64,000 nucleotides of DNA from Pseudomonadota bacterium (lineage in GTDB: Bacteria > Pseudomonadota > Gammaproteobacteria > Burkholderiales > Burkholderiaceae_C), in contig CAUJHV010000024.1 in assembly GCA_963205115.1 (NCBI GenBank), positions 60,008 to 124,007 on the forward strand, written 5' to 3'. Shown piece after piece: positions 43,169-52,598 of this stretch. Under the pieces are notes generated by a model. It was not told the DNA's origin. It saw only the letters and a program-made list of their open reading frames with translations, and made no database searches. Both the position numbers and the translations under genes were made by a program. The stretch's first letter is position 1; the number at the start of each line of letters is the position of its first letter.

Positions 43169-45301
43169 ATGAACAGCCACAAGAACCTGCTCGTCGAACT
43201 CTTCGTCGAAGAACTGCCGCCCAAGGCGCTGAAGAAGCTGGGCGAGGCCTTCGGCGCCGCGCTGCTGGCCGGCCTGCGCACGCAGGGCCTGGCCGGCGCC
43301 ACCTCGGTGCTGACCGGCTACGCCACGCCGCGGCGACTGGCCGCACACATCAGCCACGTCGCGGCCGCCGCCGCGGACCAGGCGGTGTCGACCAAGCTGA
43401 TGCCGGTGTCGGTGGCCTTGTCGGCCGACGGCCAGCCCACGCCCGCGCTGCTGAAGAAGCTGGCCGCCGTGGGCGCCGACGCCTCGGCCGTGCCGGGCCT
43501 GCGCCGCGCGATGGACGGCAAGGCCGAGGCGCTGTTCCTGGACAGCACGCAGCGTGGCGCCACGCTGGCCGCGGGCCTGCAGAAGGCGCTGGACGAATCG
43601 CTGGCCAAGCTGCCGATCCCGAAGGTCATGCAGTACCAGCTCGAAGCGGGCGACGGCGCGGACTTCCAACCCGGCTGGACCAGTGTGAATTTCGTGCGCC
43701 CGGCGCACGGCCTGGTGGCGCTGCATGGCGCCGACCTGGTGCCGGTCACGGCCCTGGGCCTGAAGTCTCAGCGCCAGACCCGCGGTCACCGCTTCGAAGC
43801 CGCGATGGACCCGGTGGTCATCCAGGACGCCGACCACTACGCGCGCCAGCTCGAGGAGCAGGGCGCGGTGATCGCCGGCTTCGAGCACCGCCGCGCGGAG
43901 ATCCAGCGCCAGCTGCAGGCAGCGGCCGCCAAGGAGGGGCTGCAGCCGATCGATGACCCGGCGCTGCTGGACGAAGTCACCGCGCTGGTCGAACGCCCGA
44001 ACGTGCTGCTGTGCCGCTTCGAGCCGGAATTCCTGGCCGTGCCGCAGGAGTGCCTCATCCTGACGATGAAGGCCAACCAGAAGTATTTCCCGCTGCTCGA
44101 CGCTCAAGGCCAGCTGACGAACCGCTTCCTGATCGTCAGCAACATCCGCCCGGCCGATCCCAGCCGCGTGATCGAAGGCAACGAGCGTGTGGTGCGCCCG
44201 CGCCTGGCGGATGCCAAATTCTTCTTCGACCAGGACCGCAAGCGCACGCTGGCCTCGCGCGTGCCGGGGCTGGCCAAGGTGGTCTACCACGGCAAGCTGG
44301 GCACGCAGGGCGAGCGTATCGAGCGCGTGCGCCAGATCGCGCGCCAGATCGGCCAGCAGATCGGCGGCCTGGCGCTGGCCGACCTGGCCGACGAGGCTGC
44401 CACGCTGGCCAAGGCCGACTTGCTGACCGACATGGTGGGCGAATTCCCCGAGCTGCAAGGCATCATGGGTGCGTATTACGCGCGCCACGACGGCCTGCGC
44501 GACAGCATCGCCGAAGCCATCGAGGACCACTACAAGCCGCGCTTTGCCGGTGATGCGCTGCCGCGTGGCGAGGTCGGTGTCACCGTGGCCCTGGCCGACA
44601 AGCTGGAGACCCTGGCCGGCCTGTTCGGCATCGGCCAGATCCCCACCGGCGACAAGGACCCGTTTGCGCTGCGCCGCCACGCGCTGGGCGTGATCCGCAT
44701 GCTCATCGAGCGCGACCTGCCGCTGTCGCTGCCGGCGCTGATCGCCACGGCTTTTGCCGCGTTCCCGGCCACGCACGGCCAGGCGCAGGGCGAACTCGCG
44801 CATTTCATCTACGACCGCCTGGTGGGCGCCTTGCGCGAGCAAGGTTATTCCGCGCGCGAAGTGGACGCCGTCGTCGCGCTGCGTCCCGCGCGCTGGGGTG
44901 AGATCCCGAGGCGGCTGGCGGCGGTGCGGGCGTTCGCGGCGCTGCCCGAAGCCGATTCGCTGGCGGCCGCGAACAAGCGCGTGGGCAACATCCTGAAGAA
45001 GTCCGACGAGGTGGATGCCTCGGCCGGCGTGGACGCCGCACGGCTGGTCGAGCCCGCCGAACGCGCGCTGGCGCAGGCGCTGGCCGAGATCGCCCCGCGC
45101 GCGGTGGCGGACTTCGACCGCGGCGATTTCACCGCCTCGCTGCAGACGCTGTCGGCACTGAAGGCGCCGGTGGACGCCTTCTTCGACGACGTGATGGTCA
45201 ATGCCGATGACCCCGCGCTGCGCCGCAATCGGCTGGCGCTGCTGCAGCAGCTGCACGGGGCGATGAACCGGGTGGCCGATCTGGCGCGGCTGGCCGGGTG
45301 A
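43169..45301 (+). CDS. glyS: Glycyl-tRNA synthetase beta subunit
   Basis: A 710-residue beta subunit. It begins [22 protein letters not shown], then the conserved GPPR-like and [11 protein letters not shown] segments, the HD-like domain ([41 protein letters not shown]) and a C-terminal anticodon-binding region. The subunit binds tRNA-Gly and is needed for activity of GlyQ. The ATG at 43169 gives the canonical [18 protein letters not shown] start. The gene is 63 bp before gmhB. The antisense frame of the same region is long because of the GC-rich codon bias and is not a gene. Confidence 0.97.
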   Translation: [710 protein letters not shown]

Positions 45302-45363
45302 GGGCGCGCGCCGGCCGTGTCGCCGCAGCCCCACGGCCGGGCGCCACTTCGGCTCGATAATGG

Positions 45364-45957
45364 ATGCCCGTGAAACTCGTCATCGTCGGCCGCGACGGCA
45401 TCCTCAACCAGTACCGGAACGACCACGTCAAGTCGCCGGAGGAGTGGGTGCCCGTGCCAGGAGCGCTCGAGGCTGTGTCGCGCCTGAACCATGCCGGCTG
45501 GCATGTGGTCGTGGCGACCAACCAGGCCGGCATCGGCCGCGGCATGATCGACATGAGCAGCGTGAACGCCGTGCATCTGCACATGAACCGGCTCGCGGCG
45601 GCCGAAGGCGCGCGCCTGGATGCGGTCTTCTTCTGTCCGCACACGCCCGAGCAAGGCTGTGACTGCCGCAAGCCCAAGCCGGGCATGATCCTCGAGATCG
45701 GCAAGCGCTACAGCGTGGAACTGGCTGCGGTGCCGATGGCCTGCGACACCCTGCGCGACCTGCAGGCCGCCCAGGCCGCAGGCTGCGAGCCGCACCTGGT
45801 GCGCAGCGGCCGTGCGACCGAACTGACGCCCGAGCAGATCCAGGCCATGGTCGACCAGGTGCCTGGTGCGCGTGTGCATGCCGACCTCATCGCCTTTGCC
45901 GATCACCTGCTTGCGCGGGAGCACATCGTCGAATCGATGCCGGGGGCGCTGCGTTGA
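45364..45957 (+). CDS. gmhB: GmhB-like HAD-family phosphatase with altered nucleophile motif
   Basis: A 197-residue HAD-superfamily protein most like D-glycero-beta-D-manno-heptose-1,7-bisphosphate 7-phosphatase, a step in making ADP-heptose for LPS. The zinc site CPHTPEQGCDCRKP and the motifs ATNQAGIGRG and MACDTLRD are intact. The normal nucleophile motif DRDGVIN reads VGRDGILN: residue 9 is Gly where the catalytic Asp should be, while Asp11 remains. By HAD chemistry this should abolish phosphoryl transfer unless another residue substitutes. The gene sits between glyS and the acyltransferase (1-bp overlap, TGATG), a common glyS-gmhB-plsC order. I am confident of the family, not of activity. 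Confidence 0.85.
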   Translation: MPVKLVIVGRDGILNQYRNDHVKSPEEWVPVPGALEAVSRLNHAGWHVVVATNQAGIGRGMIDMSSVNAVHLHMNRLAAAEGARLDAVFFCPHTPEQGCDCRKPKPGMILEIGKRYSVELAAVPMACDTLRDLQAAQAAGCEPHLVRSGRATELTPEQIQAMVDQVPGARVHADLIAFADHLLAREHIVESMPGALR

Positions 45958-46718
45958 TGCGCCTCATCTGGGCCCTGCGTTCGGCGGTGTTCGTGCTGTA
46001 CCTGGCCGTCACGGTGGTGCCCTGGGCGCTGGCCGTGCTGTTGATCTCGATCTTTGCCAGCCCGACGACCATCTACTGGTCCTGTGTCGGCTGGCTGCGG
46101 GTGGCGATCCTGGGCGCACGTGCGATCTGCGGCGTGCGCTGGCGCCTGCAGGGCATGGAGAACGTGCCGACGGCCGCGGACGCCACCTCGGCGGTCCTGC
46201 TGGCCTCCAAGCACCAGAGCACCTGGGAAACCTTCGCCTACCCGGTGCTGATGCCGCACCCGCTGGCCTACGTCTTCAAGCGCGAACTGCTCTACATCCC
46301 CTTCTTCGGCTGGGCGATGGCGCGCATGGACATGATCCACATCGACCGCTCCAAGCGCACCGAGGCCTGGAACAAGGTGGCCAAGCGCGGGCGCGAGCTG
46401 TTTGCCCAGGGCAACTGGGTGATCATGTTTCCCGAAGGCACGCGCATCGACCGCGGCCGCAAGGGCGTCTACAAGAGCGGCGCCTCGCGCCTGGCCATCG
46501 ATGCGGGCGTTCCGGTGGTGCCCATCGCCGTGACGGCCGCGCGCTGCTGGCCGCGCAAGAGTTTCCTGCTGCGCCCCGGTGTCGTGGACATCTCCATCGG
46601 CGCGCCGATTTCCTCCAACGGCCGGCAGGCCGACGAACTGATGCGCGAGGTCGAGGGCTGGATCGAGGCCGAGATGCGTCGGCTCGACCCCGAGGCCTAC
46701 GCGCACGAGGGGGCCTGA
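45957..46718 (+). CDS. PlsC-family 1-acyl-sn-glycerol-3-phosphate acyltransferase
   Basis: A 253-residue membrane acyltransferase. A hydrophobic segment (about residues 10-32) anchors it. The family motifs are HQSTWE (86-91; the usual HX4D is HX4E here, as is common for this branch), the substrate-binding FPEGTR (158-163) and a VPIAVTA strand. It transfers a fatty acyl chain to the sn-2 position of lysophosphatidic acid to give phosphatidic acid. The ATG overlaps the gmhB stop by one base, so the two are coupled. It is followed after 4 bp by the YgjP-type metallopeptidase gene. Confidence 0.92.
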   Translation: MRLIWALRSAVFVLYLAVTVVPWALAVLLISIFASPTTIYWSCVGWLRVAILGARAICGVRWRLQGMENVPTAADATSAVLLASKHQSTWETFAYPVLMPHPLAYVFKRELLYIPFFGWAMARMDMIHIDRSKRTEAWNKVAKRGRELFAQGNWVIMFPEGTRIDRGRKGVYKSGASRLAIDAGVPVVPIAVTAARCWPRKSFLLRPGVVDISIGAPISSNGRQADELMREVEGWIEAEMRRLDPEAYAHEGA

Positions 46719-46722
46719 GCCC

Positions 46723-47766
46723 ATGCGCCCGGCCCCGCGCGCCACGCCCGCGGAAGCCGCGCCCCTGCAGCTGTCCCTGTTCGGCGAGCCCGCAGCCGAT
46801 GACCCTACGCCGCCCCATGCGCACACGCCGGTGACCCGCGCGCCGGCCCCCTCGGTTCTGCCCGGGCGTGGCATGGGCGCCAGCCTGGCTGGCCCGTCGG
46901 CCGCGCCTGCGCCGACCGCACTGCCCCCCGGCGCGGTCCCTGGTGCGGGCGCGCAGGCGCCTGTGGCCGTGCCGGCGCCGGAACCGACACCCGAGCCGCC
47001 GCAGCCCAGCGCCTTCCGCCACCCGCGCGCGCAGCGCGAACTGCTGCTCGAAGGCCAGCGCGTGGCCTACGCGTTCCGGCGCGCGCGCCGGCGCAGCATC
47101 GGTTTCGTGATCGGCGAAGAGGGCCTGACGGTCAGCGCGCCGCGCTGGGTCGGCTTCAGCGAGGTCGAGGCCGCCCTGCGCGAAAAGGCCCGCTGGATCC
47201 TGCGAAAGCTGCATGAACGCGAAGAACGCACGCGGCGGCTGTCGCAATCCCGCGTGACCTGGCGCGACGGCGCCGCCGTGCCCTTCCTGGGCGAGACGGT
47301 GATCGTCGTCGTCGACCCGCGCACCACCGGTGCGGTGCTGAATACCGCCGCCGAAGCCTTGCCCGGCGTGCCGCGGCTCACGCTGCACGTCGGCCTGCCC
47401 CACAGCGCCGAGCCCGAGCAGCTGCGCGAGGCCGTGCAGGCCTGGCTGCAGCGCCAGGCGCGCCGCATCTTCGAGGAGCGCTGCGCGCTGTATGCGCAGC
47501 GCCTTGGCGTGCGCATGCGGCGGCTGTCGCTGAGTTCGGCGGCCACGCGCTGGGGCAGCGCCAGCGCCGATGGCTCGATCCGGCTCAACTGGCGCCTGGT
47601 CCATTTCGGGCTGTCGGTCATCGATTACGTCGTCGCGCACGAACTCGCCCATCTGCGCGAGATGAACCACAGCGACGCCTTCTGGGAGGTCGTGCGCTCG
47701 GTGCTGCCGGATTACGAGCAGGCGCGTGGCCGGCTGCGCCACGAGGTACTGCCCCCCCTGGAGTGA
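46723..47766 (+). CDS. YgjP-type (DUF45) metal-dependent hydrolase
   Basis: A 347-residue protein with a YgjP/DUF45 C-terminal domain (about 100-347). It holds the zinc-metallopeptidase motif HELAH at 306-310 with a third histidine in REMNHSDAFW (His316) and the preceding RWGSASADGSIRLNWRLV signature. Its first about 95 residues are Pro/Ala-rich low complexity and not conserved. E. coli YgjP is a homologue of unclear function, sometimes annotated as M48-like. It starts 4 bp after the acyltransferase stop and is probably the last gene of the glyQS-gmhB-plsC unit, since a hairpin follows. Confidence 0.88.
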   Translation: MRPAPRATPAEAAPLQLSLFGEPAADDPTPPHAHTPVTRAPAPSVLPGRGMGASLAGPSAAPAPTALPPGAVPGAGAQAPVAVPAPEPTPEPPQPSAFRHPRAQRELLLEGQRVAYAFRRARRRSIGFVIGEEGLTVSAPRWVGFSEVEAALREKARWILRKLHEREERTRRLSQSRVTWRDGAAVPFLGETVIVVVDPRTTGAVLNTAAEALPGVPRLTLHVGLPHSAEPEQLREAVQAWLQRQARRIFEERCALYAQRLGVRMRRLSLSSAATRWGSASADGSIRLNWRLVHFGLSVIDYVVAHELAHLREMNHSDAFWEVVRSVLPDYEQARGRLRHEVLPPLE

Positions 47767-47794
47767 ACCGCGTCTCATCAGGTTTGATGATGAC

Positions 47795-47825
47795 CAGGTT
47801 CGCTGCAGCGCAGCAAACTCACCTG
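47795..47825 (+). terminator. Imperfect hairpin after the YgjP-type gene
   Basis: CAGGT and ACCTG enclose GCTGC and GCAGC, with an internal loop, 29 bp after the stop. There is no clear T-run. It may end the glyQS-containing transcript, but this rests on symmetry only. Confidence 0.3.
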
Positions 47826-48022
47826 AACGCTGTCATCCCGGACGCGGCGGCCTTGGGCCTCCGGCCACGGTTTTGGTTCTGGGGAGGGCCAAGACCGGCG
47901 GGCCGCCGCCGTCGACACGCCTGTCCTTGCGCATCCCTCCCCGTCTGCATCGTCGCTGGTGATCGGTCGCGGCGCGCGGCTACAGTTCCGGCTCGTCTGC
48001 CACCTGTGTGCCGAGCCCGCTC

Positions 48023-48487
48023 ATGCCGTCCTCCCTGCGATCCGCGCGTCCGTCACCGGCTCCCGCCGCCAAAGGCCGCGACACACCCGGCCAGACCTTT
48101 TCCATCGCCGAACTGGCCGCGGAATTCGACGTCACGCCACGTGCCATCCGCTTCTATGAAGGCGTTGGCCTGCTCGCCCCGGCGCGTGCCGGGCGCCAGC
48201 GCGTCTACACGCACCGCGACCGCACACGGCTGAAGCTCACGCTGCGCGGCAAGCGCCTGGGACTGAGCCTGCTGGAAATCAAGGAGCTGGTCGACATGTA
48301 CGAGTCGCCGGCCGATACGGCGCCGCAGCTCACGGCCTTCATGGCGGTGCTGGCGGCGCACCGGCGGCAGCTCGAGCAGCAGCGCGAGGACATCGAGATC
48401 ACGCTGGGCGAGATCGAGCAGCACGAGGCGCGCTGCCGCCTGCTGCTGGGCAAGGGTCCGCGCCGCGGGACCAAGCGCGCGGCGTAG
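48023..48487 (+). CDS. MerR-family regulator (LiuR-like)
   Basis: A 154-residue MerR-family regulator. After a 27-residue variable N-terminus, TFSIAELAAEFDVTPRAIRFYEGVGLLAPARAGRQRVYTHRDRTRLKLTLRGKRLGLSLLEIKELVDMYE is the winged helix with the family RFYE motif, and a coiled coil (AAHRRQLEQQREDIEITLGEIEQHEAR) follows. There is no metal-binding cysteine pair; it most resembles LiuR, the regulator of leucine and isovalerate catabolism. The start is set at the ATG at 48023; a GTG at 48008 is possible. It lies 2.1 kb from an isovaleryl-CoA dehydrogenase gene whose promoter region contains a LiuR-like palindrome. Confidence 0.87.
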   Translation: MPSSLRSARPSPAPAAKGRDTPGQTFSIAELAAEFDVTPRAIRFYEGVGLLAPARAGRQRVYTHRDRTRLKLTLRGKRLGLSLLEIKELVDMYESPADTAPQLTAFMAVLAAHRRQLEQQREDIEITLGEIEQHEARCRLLLGKGPRRGTKRAA

Positions 48488-48506
48488 GCGGCGCCGAAGC
48501 GCGCGC

Positions 48507-50345
48507 TTAGAAGGTTTCCCAGTCCGCCGTGGCGGAGGTTGCCGCAGCGGGTTCGGCCGCGGCGGCCGGCTTGCTTTCGCTGTGGCGCGGCGCGGGCGCA
48601 GCCCGGGCGGGGGTCGGGCGAGGCACAGTCGCGGGAGCGGGGCGCATGCGTGCTGTCGGTGCCCCTGCGTACAGGTTGTCGCCGCCCGCCAGCTTGAAGA
48701 CGCCGACAGCCTGCACGAGGTTCTGTGCCTGCTGCTTGAGGCTCTCGGCCGCGGCGGCGCTTTCCTCCACCAGCGCGGCGTTCTGCTGCGTGGCCTGGTC
48801 CATCTGCTGGACGGCCTGGCCGACCTGCGCCACGCCGGCGCTCTGCTGCACGCTGGCGCTGCTGATCTCGCCCATGATGTCGGTGACGCGCTTGATGCTG
48901 CTGACGATCTCTTCCATCGTCGCGCCCGCGCGGTCCACGAGTTGTGTGCCTTCGTCGACCCGGTCCACGCTGGCGGTGATCAGGGTCTTGATTTCCTTGG
49001 CGGCTTCGGCGCTGCGCTGGGCCAGGTTGCGCACCTCGCCGGCCACCACCGCGAAGCCGCGGCCTTGTTCACCCGCCCGCGCGGCTTCCACCGCGGCATT
49101 CAGCGCCAGGATATTGGTCTGGAACGCGATGCCGTCGATCACGGTAATGATGTCGGCAATCTTGCGCGAGCTGTCGTTGATGCCCTTCATCGTGTCGACG
49201 ACCTGATTGACCACCTCGCCGCCCTTGGTGGCCACGGCGCTGGCGCTCATCGCCAGCTGGTTGGCCTGCTTGGCGTTGTCGGTGTTCTGGCGCACGGTGG
49301 TGCCCAGTTCTTCCATGGACGCGGCGGTCTGCTGCAGCGCGCTGGCCTGCTGTTCGGTGCGGCCGGACAGGTCGAGGTTGCCCTGGGCGATCTGGGCACT
49401 GGCCGTGGCCACGTTTTCGCTGCCTTCGCGGATGGTGGAGATGATGGACGCCAGCCGGTCCTGCATGCCACTGAGCGCGGTCAGCAGCTCGCCTTCTTCT
49501 CCGCCCTCGGAGTGGTCGAAGCGCTGGGAGATGTCGCCAGCGGTGACTGCGCGGGCAATGTCGCTGACGTTGGCCAGCATGCGCCCCACGCGCCGCCGGG
49601 TGAGCACGAGCGCACCCAGCATGGCGGCCACCAGCGCGAGCAGCGCGCCGGCGCTGATGTGCGACCAGGTCTCCGCGGCAGCCTGGCGCTGCGCCAGCGC
49701 CTGGGCGGTGCGGGTGTCCAGCAGGACGAAGAACTCGTCCAGCGGCTTCATGATCCTGGCCTTGTTCTGGTGGTAGGTCAGGTCGTGCATCATCTCGCGG
49801 GCCTTGGCCCGGCCGGCCTCCAGCGTGGCCGGATCGCCCTTGCTGCCATCGGCCTGCAGGCCCTTGGCCAGGTTCATCGCCGCCACTTCGGTCTTGACCA
49901 GCCCATCCGAGTTGGCCTTCGCTTCGTCCAGCTTGGCCAGTTCCGCGGCGCTGAATCCGGCGCGTTTCATCAGATCGAGCAAGGCCACGGTTTCGCCGGT
50001 GGCGCGCACGCTGTCGTTGCCTGCGGCCTTGAAGTCCCAGTAGATGCGCTCGTAGGCCACCGGACGCGGGCGGGTGCCGTTGCGGATGTCCAGGATCTCC
50101 TGGTACTGCTTTTCCCACTTCGCCTCGCCACCGCTGACGACGAAGGTCCGGGCCAGGCGCGTCAGGTCGTCCGAGCTCTGGCGCAGCTCATCGGCGAGCA
50201 GATAGGAGTTGTAGCGCTGCAGGGCCGCCTCTTGCGCCAGACGCGCGTAATGGGTGCTGGCGTATTCCGCGCCGCCTGCCGTGACTGCCAGGCAGACCAC
50301 GGCGGCGCCGGCGATGAAAAATGCCTGTCTGATGGAAATCGTCAT
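48507..50345 (-). CDS. Methyl-accepting chemotaxis protein with C-terminal pentapeptide
   Basis: A 612-residue chemoreceptor. The N-terminal membrane helix (about 8-28) is followed by a periplasmic helical bundle (about 29-255; sensor type not recognised by name), a second helix (about 258-278), a HAMP domain and the signalling domain with the conserved [33 protein letters not shown] hairpin tip. The C-terminus ends DWETF, the pentapeptide that tethers CheR and CheB. It sends signals to CheA through CheW. The ATG at 50345 begins the N-terminal helix; the frame to 50483 is not plausible. No chemotaxis genes are adjacent, so it is an orphan receptor. Confidence 0.93.
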   Translation of the reverse strand: MTISIRQAFFIAGAAVVCLAVTAGGAEYASTHYARLAQEAALQRYNSYLLADELRQSSDDLTRLARTFVVSGGEAKWEKQYQEILDIRNGTRPRPVAYERIYWDFKAAGNDSVRATGETVALLDLMKRAGFSAAELAKLDEAKANSDGLVKTEVAAMNLAKGLQADGSKGDPATLEAGRAKAREMMHDLTYHQNKARIMKPLDEFFVLLDTRTAQALAQRQAAAETWSHISAGALLALVAAMLGALVLTRRRVGRMLANVSDIARAVTAGDISQRFDHSEGGEEGELLTALSGMQDRLASIISTIREGSENVATASAQIAQGNLDLSGRTEQQASALQQTAASMEELGTTVRQNTDNAKQANQLAMSASAVATKGGEVVNQVVDTMKGINDSSRKIADIITVIDGIAFQTNILALNAAVEAARAGEQGRGFAVVAGEVRNLAQRSAEAAKEIKTLITASVDRVDEGTQLVDRAGATMEEIVSSIKRVTDIMGEISSASVQQSAGVAQVGQAVQQMDQATQQNAALVEESAAAAESLKQQAQNLVQAVGVFKLAGGDNLYAGAPTARMRPAPATVPRPTPARAAPAPRHSESKPAAAAEPAAATSATADWETF

Positions 50346-50640
50346 GGTGGCGGGCCATTCGGTAGGGTGATCGGGACAGCGGCGTGGGGTGGACGTAGCG
50401 ACTCGCGCGCGGCTGGCCAGAGGGACTGGGGTGCACCATTCTTCCGGGGTGCGCGCAGGGGCAGTCGGGCGAAATTGCGGCATTTGCGGCCTTACCTCGC
50501 TGCCTGGAAGGTGGGCCAGCAGCCCGGTGCGCGAGCGCTTCGCGCCCCGCGTGCGCTGGCGGGGCAGATGCCTGCCGCTATCATCCGAGTGACGTGAACG
50601 TCAATGCCCACGCGCGCGCCGCGACTGCGAGAGACCTGCC
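50346..50640. other. Intergenic region between divergent chemoreceptor and isovaleryl-CoA dehydrogenase genes
   Basis: This 295-bp gap carries the -10-like TATCAT (50579-50584) and the operator-like palindrome at 50590-50603 close to the dehydrogenase gene, and the chemoreceptor leader on the other side. No small gene is apparent. Confidence 0.6.
50579..50603 (+). promoter_or_regulatory. Promoter element and operator upstream of isovaleryl-CoA dehydrogenase
   Basis: TATCAT (50579-50584; 5 of 6 to consensus) is followed after 5 nt by TGACGT-GA-ACGTCA (50590-50603), a perfect 6+2+6 inverted repeat that would cover the transcription start. A weak -35 (CTGGCG, 50556-50561) lies 17 bp upstream of the -10. 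The palindrome resembles LiuR-type sites, and the icmF control region has almost the same arrangement. Confidence 0.65.
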
Positions 50641-51819
50641 ATGAACCTGCCCGGCCTGGACTTCCAACTCGGTGAAGACATCGACGCGCTGCGCGATGCG
50701 GTGCGCGCCTTCGCCGAAGCCGAGATCGCCCCGCGCGCCGCGGAAATCGACCGCAGCGACCAGTTCCCGATGGACCTGTGGCGCAAGATGGGCGAGCTGG
50801 GCGTGCTGGGCATCACCGTGCCCGAGGCCTACGGCGGCGCCAACATGGGCTACCTCGCGCACATGATCGCAATGGAAGAGATCAGCCGTGCCAGCGCCAG
50901 CGTGGGCCTGAGCTACGGCGCGCACAGCAACCTGTGCGTCAACCAGATCAAGCGCAACGGCACCGAGGCCCAGCGCCAGAAATACCTGCCCAAGCTGATC
51001 AGCGGCGAGCACGTGGGTGCATTGGCGATGAGCGAGCCCGGCGCCGGCTCCGACGTCATCAGCATGAAGCTCAAGGCCGAGGACAAGGGCGGCTACTACG
51101 TCCTGAACGGCAGCAAGTTCTGGATCACCAACGGCCCGGACGCCGACACGCTGGTGGTCTATGCCAAGACCGAACCCGAACTGGGCGCGCGCGGTGTCAC
51201 GGCCTTCCTGATCGAGAAGTCCATGAAGGGCTTCTCCATCGCGCAGAAGCTCGACAAGCTGGGCATGCGCGGCTCGCACACCGGCGAGCTGGTCTTCCAG
51301 AACGTCGAGGTGCCGGCGCAGAACGTGCTTGGCCAGGTCAACGGCGGTGCCAAGGTGTTGATGAGCGGCCTGGACTACGAGCGCGCCGTCCTGGCCGCCG
51401 GCCCCATCGGCATCATGCAGGGCGTGATGGACGAGGTCGTGCCCTACATCCACGACCGCAAGCAGTTCGGTCAGAGCATCGGCGAGTTCCAGCTGATCCA
51501 AGGCAAGGTCGCCGACATGTACACCGTGCTGCAGGCGGCACGGGCCTTCTGCTACACCGTGGGCAAGAACCTCGACAAGCTCGGCGCGGAGCACGTGCGC
51601 CAGGTGCGCAAGGACTGCGCGAGCGTCATCCTGTGGTGCGCCGAGAAGGCCACCTGGATGGCCGGCGAGGGCATCCAGATCTTCGGCGGCAACGGCTACA
51701 TCAACGACTACCCGCTGGGCCGGCTGTGGCGCGACGCCAAGCTCTACGAGATCGGCGCGGGCACGAGCGAGATCCGCCGCATGCTGATCGGCCGCGAGCT
51801 CTTCGCCGAGACCATGTAG
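50641..51819 (+). CDS. ivd: Isovaleryl-CoA dehydrogenase
   Basis: A 392-residue acyl-CoA dehydrogenase. The FAD and substrate motifs are [20 protein letters not shown] and [17 protein letters not shown]. The catalytic base is Glu247 in the [19 protein letters not shown] helix, the position that distinguishes isovaleryl- and long-chain acyl-CoA dehydrogenases from other ACADs. The C-terminal [42 protein letters not shown] is conserved. It oxidises isovaleryl-CoA to 3-methylcrotonyl-CoA in leucine degradation, with electrons passing to ETF. The rest of the usual liu cluster is not next to it; a carbonic anhydrase gene follows. A LiuR-like operator lies just upstream. Confidence 0.95.
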   Translation: MNLPGLDFQLGEDIDALRDAVRAFAEAEIAPRAAEIDRSDQFPMDLWRKMGELGVLGITVPEAYGGANMGYLAHMIAMEEISRASASVGLSYGAHSNLCVNQIKRNGTEAQRQKYLPKLISGEHVGALAMSEPGAGSDVISMKLKAEDKGGYYVLNGSKFWITNGPDADTLVVYAKTEPELGARGVTAFLIEKSMKGFSIAQKLDKLGMRGSHTGELVFQNVEVPAQNVLGQVNGGAKVLMSGLDYERAVLAAGPIGIMQGVMDEVVPYIHDRKQFGQSIGEFQLIQGKVADMYTVLQAARAFCYTVGKNLDKLGAEHVRQVRKDCASVILWCAEKATWMAGEGIQIFGGNGYINDYPLGRLWRDAKLYEIGAGTSEIRRMLIGRELFAETM

Positions 51820-51913
51820 GCCCGGTGGCGAACCTGCAGGCGGCGACCCGCCTGCAGCCAGCGGGTGACCGCACACGCCATGCGGGTGAAGGGTGCCCCC
51901 CTACACTCGTGAC

Positions 51914-52585
51914 ATGACAGCGACGCTGACCGATCTCTTCGAGCGCAACCGCGCCTGGGCAGCGGCCACTGCGCAGCGGCAGCCCGGGTTTTTCACGCGA
52001 CTGGCGCAGCAGCAGAGCCCGAGATACATGTGGATCGGCTGCGCCGACAGCCGCGTGCCGGCCAACGAAATCACCGGGCTCGACCCGGGCGAAGTCTTCG
52101 TGCACCGCAACGTGGCCAACGTCGTCGTGCACTCGGATCTCAACGCGCTGTCGACCATCCAGTTTGCCGTCGAGCACCTGAAGGTCGAGCACATCATGGT
52201 GGTGGGCCACTACGGTTGCGCCGGCGTGCGCGCGGCGATGCGCGGTCTGCGCGTGGGCCTGGCCGACAACTGGCTGCGCCACGTGCACGACGTGCGGCTG
52301 CGCCACCGCAAGCGCCTGGACCACCTGCCGCCCGAGCAGCAGGAGGACGTGCTGTGCGAGATGAATGTCATCGAGCAGGTCGGCAACGTGGCGCTGTCCA
52401 CCGTCATCCAGGACGCCTGGGCGCGCGGCCAGCAGATCGCCGTGCACGGCTGGGTCTACGGCCTGAAGGACGGCCTGCTCAAGGACCTGGACGTGACCAT
52501 GGAGCGGCCGGAGACGGTGGTGCAGGTCTTCGGCGCGGCGCTCAAGCGCTATCCGCGCATGGTCGACCCCGCGGACGACGATTGA
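51914..52585 (+). CDS. Beta-class carbonic anhydrase
   Basis: A 223-residue beta-carbonic anhydrase. The zinc ligands are Cys43 in GCADSR (with the Asp45-Arg47 dyad), His99 and Cys102 in GHYGCAGVRAA. It interconverts CO2 and bicarbonate and is presumably cytoplasmic, as no signal peptide is seen. The ATG at 51914 is chosen over an upstream start at 51893 because TATLTDLFERNRAWA is the typical N-terminus. It lies downstream of isovaleryl-CoA dehydrogenase; leucine catabolism includes a biotin-dependent carboxylase (3-methylcrotonyl-CoA carboxylase) that uses bicarbonate, so a functional link is plausible but only inferred. Confidence 0.94.
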   Translation: MTATLTDLFERNRAWAAATAQRQPGFFTRLAQQQSPRYMWIGCADSRVPANEITGLDPGEVFVHRNVANVVVHSDLNALSTIQFAVEHLKVEHIMVVGHYGCAGVRAAMRGLRVGLADNWLRHVHDVRLRHRKRLDHLPPEQQEDVLCEMNVIEQVGNVALSTVIQDAWARGQQIAVHGWVYGLKDGLLKDLDVTMERPETVVQVFGAALKRYPRMVDPADDD

Positions 52586-52598
52586 GACCCGACCTTCC

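Noticed and set aside
41048..45334. A 1428-codon open frame on the minus strand across glyQ and glyS
   Set aside because: It is a GC-bias shadow of the plus-strand glyQ and glyS genes; its protein has no family pattern until it enters the real BASS transporter at 41923.
47767..48022. A possible REP-like element or small gene before the MerR regulator
   Set aside because: One imperfect hairpin only; no second copy is found in the window and no coding pattern stands out.
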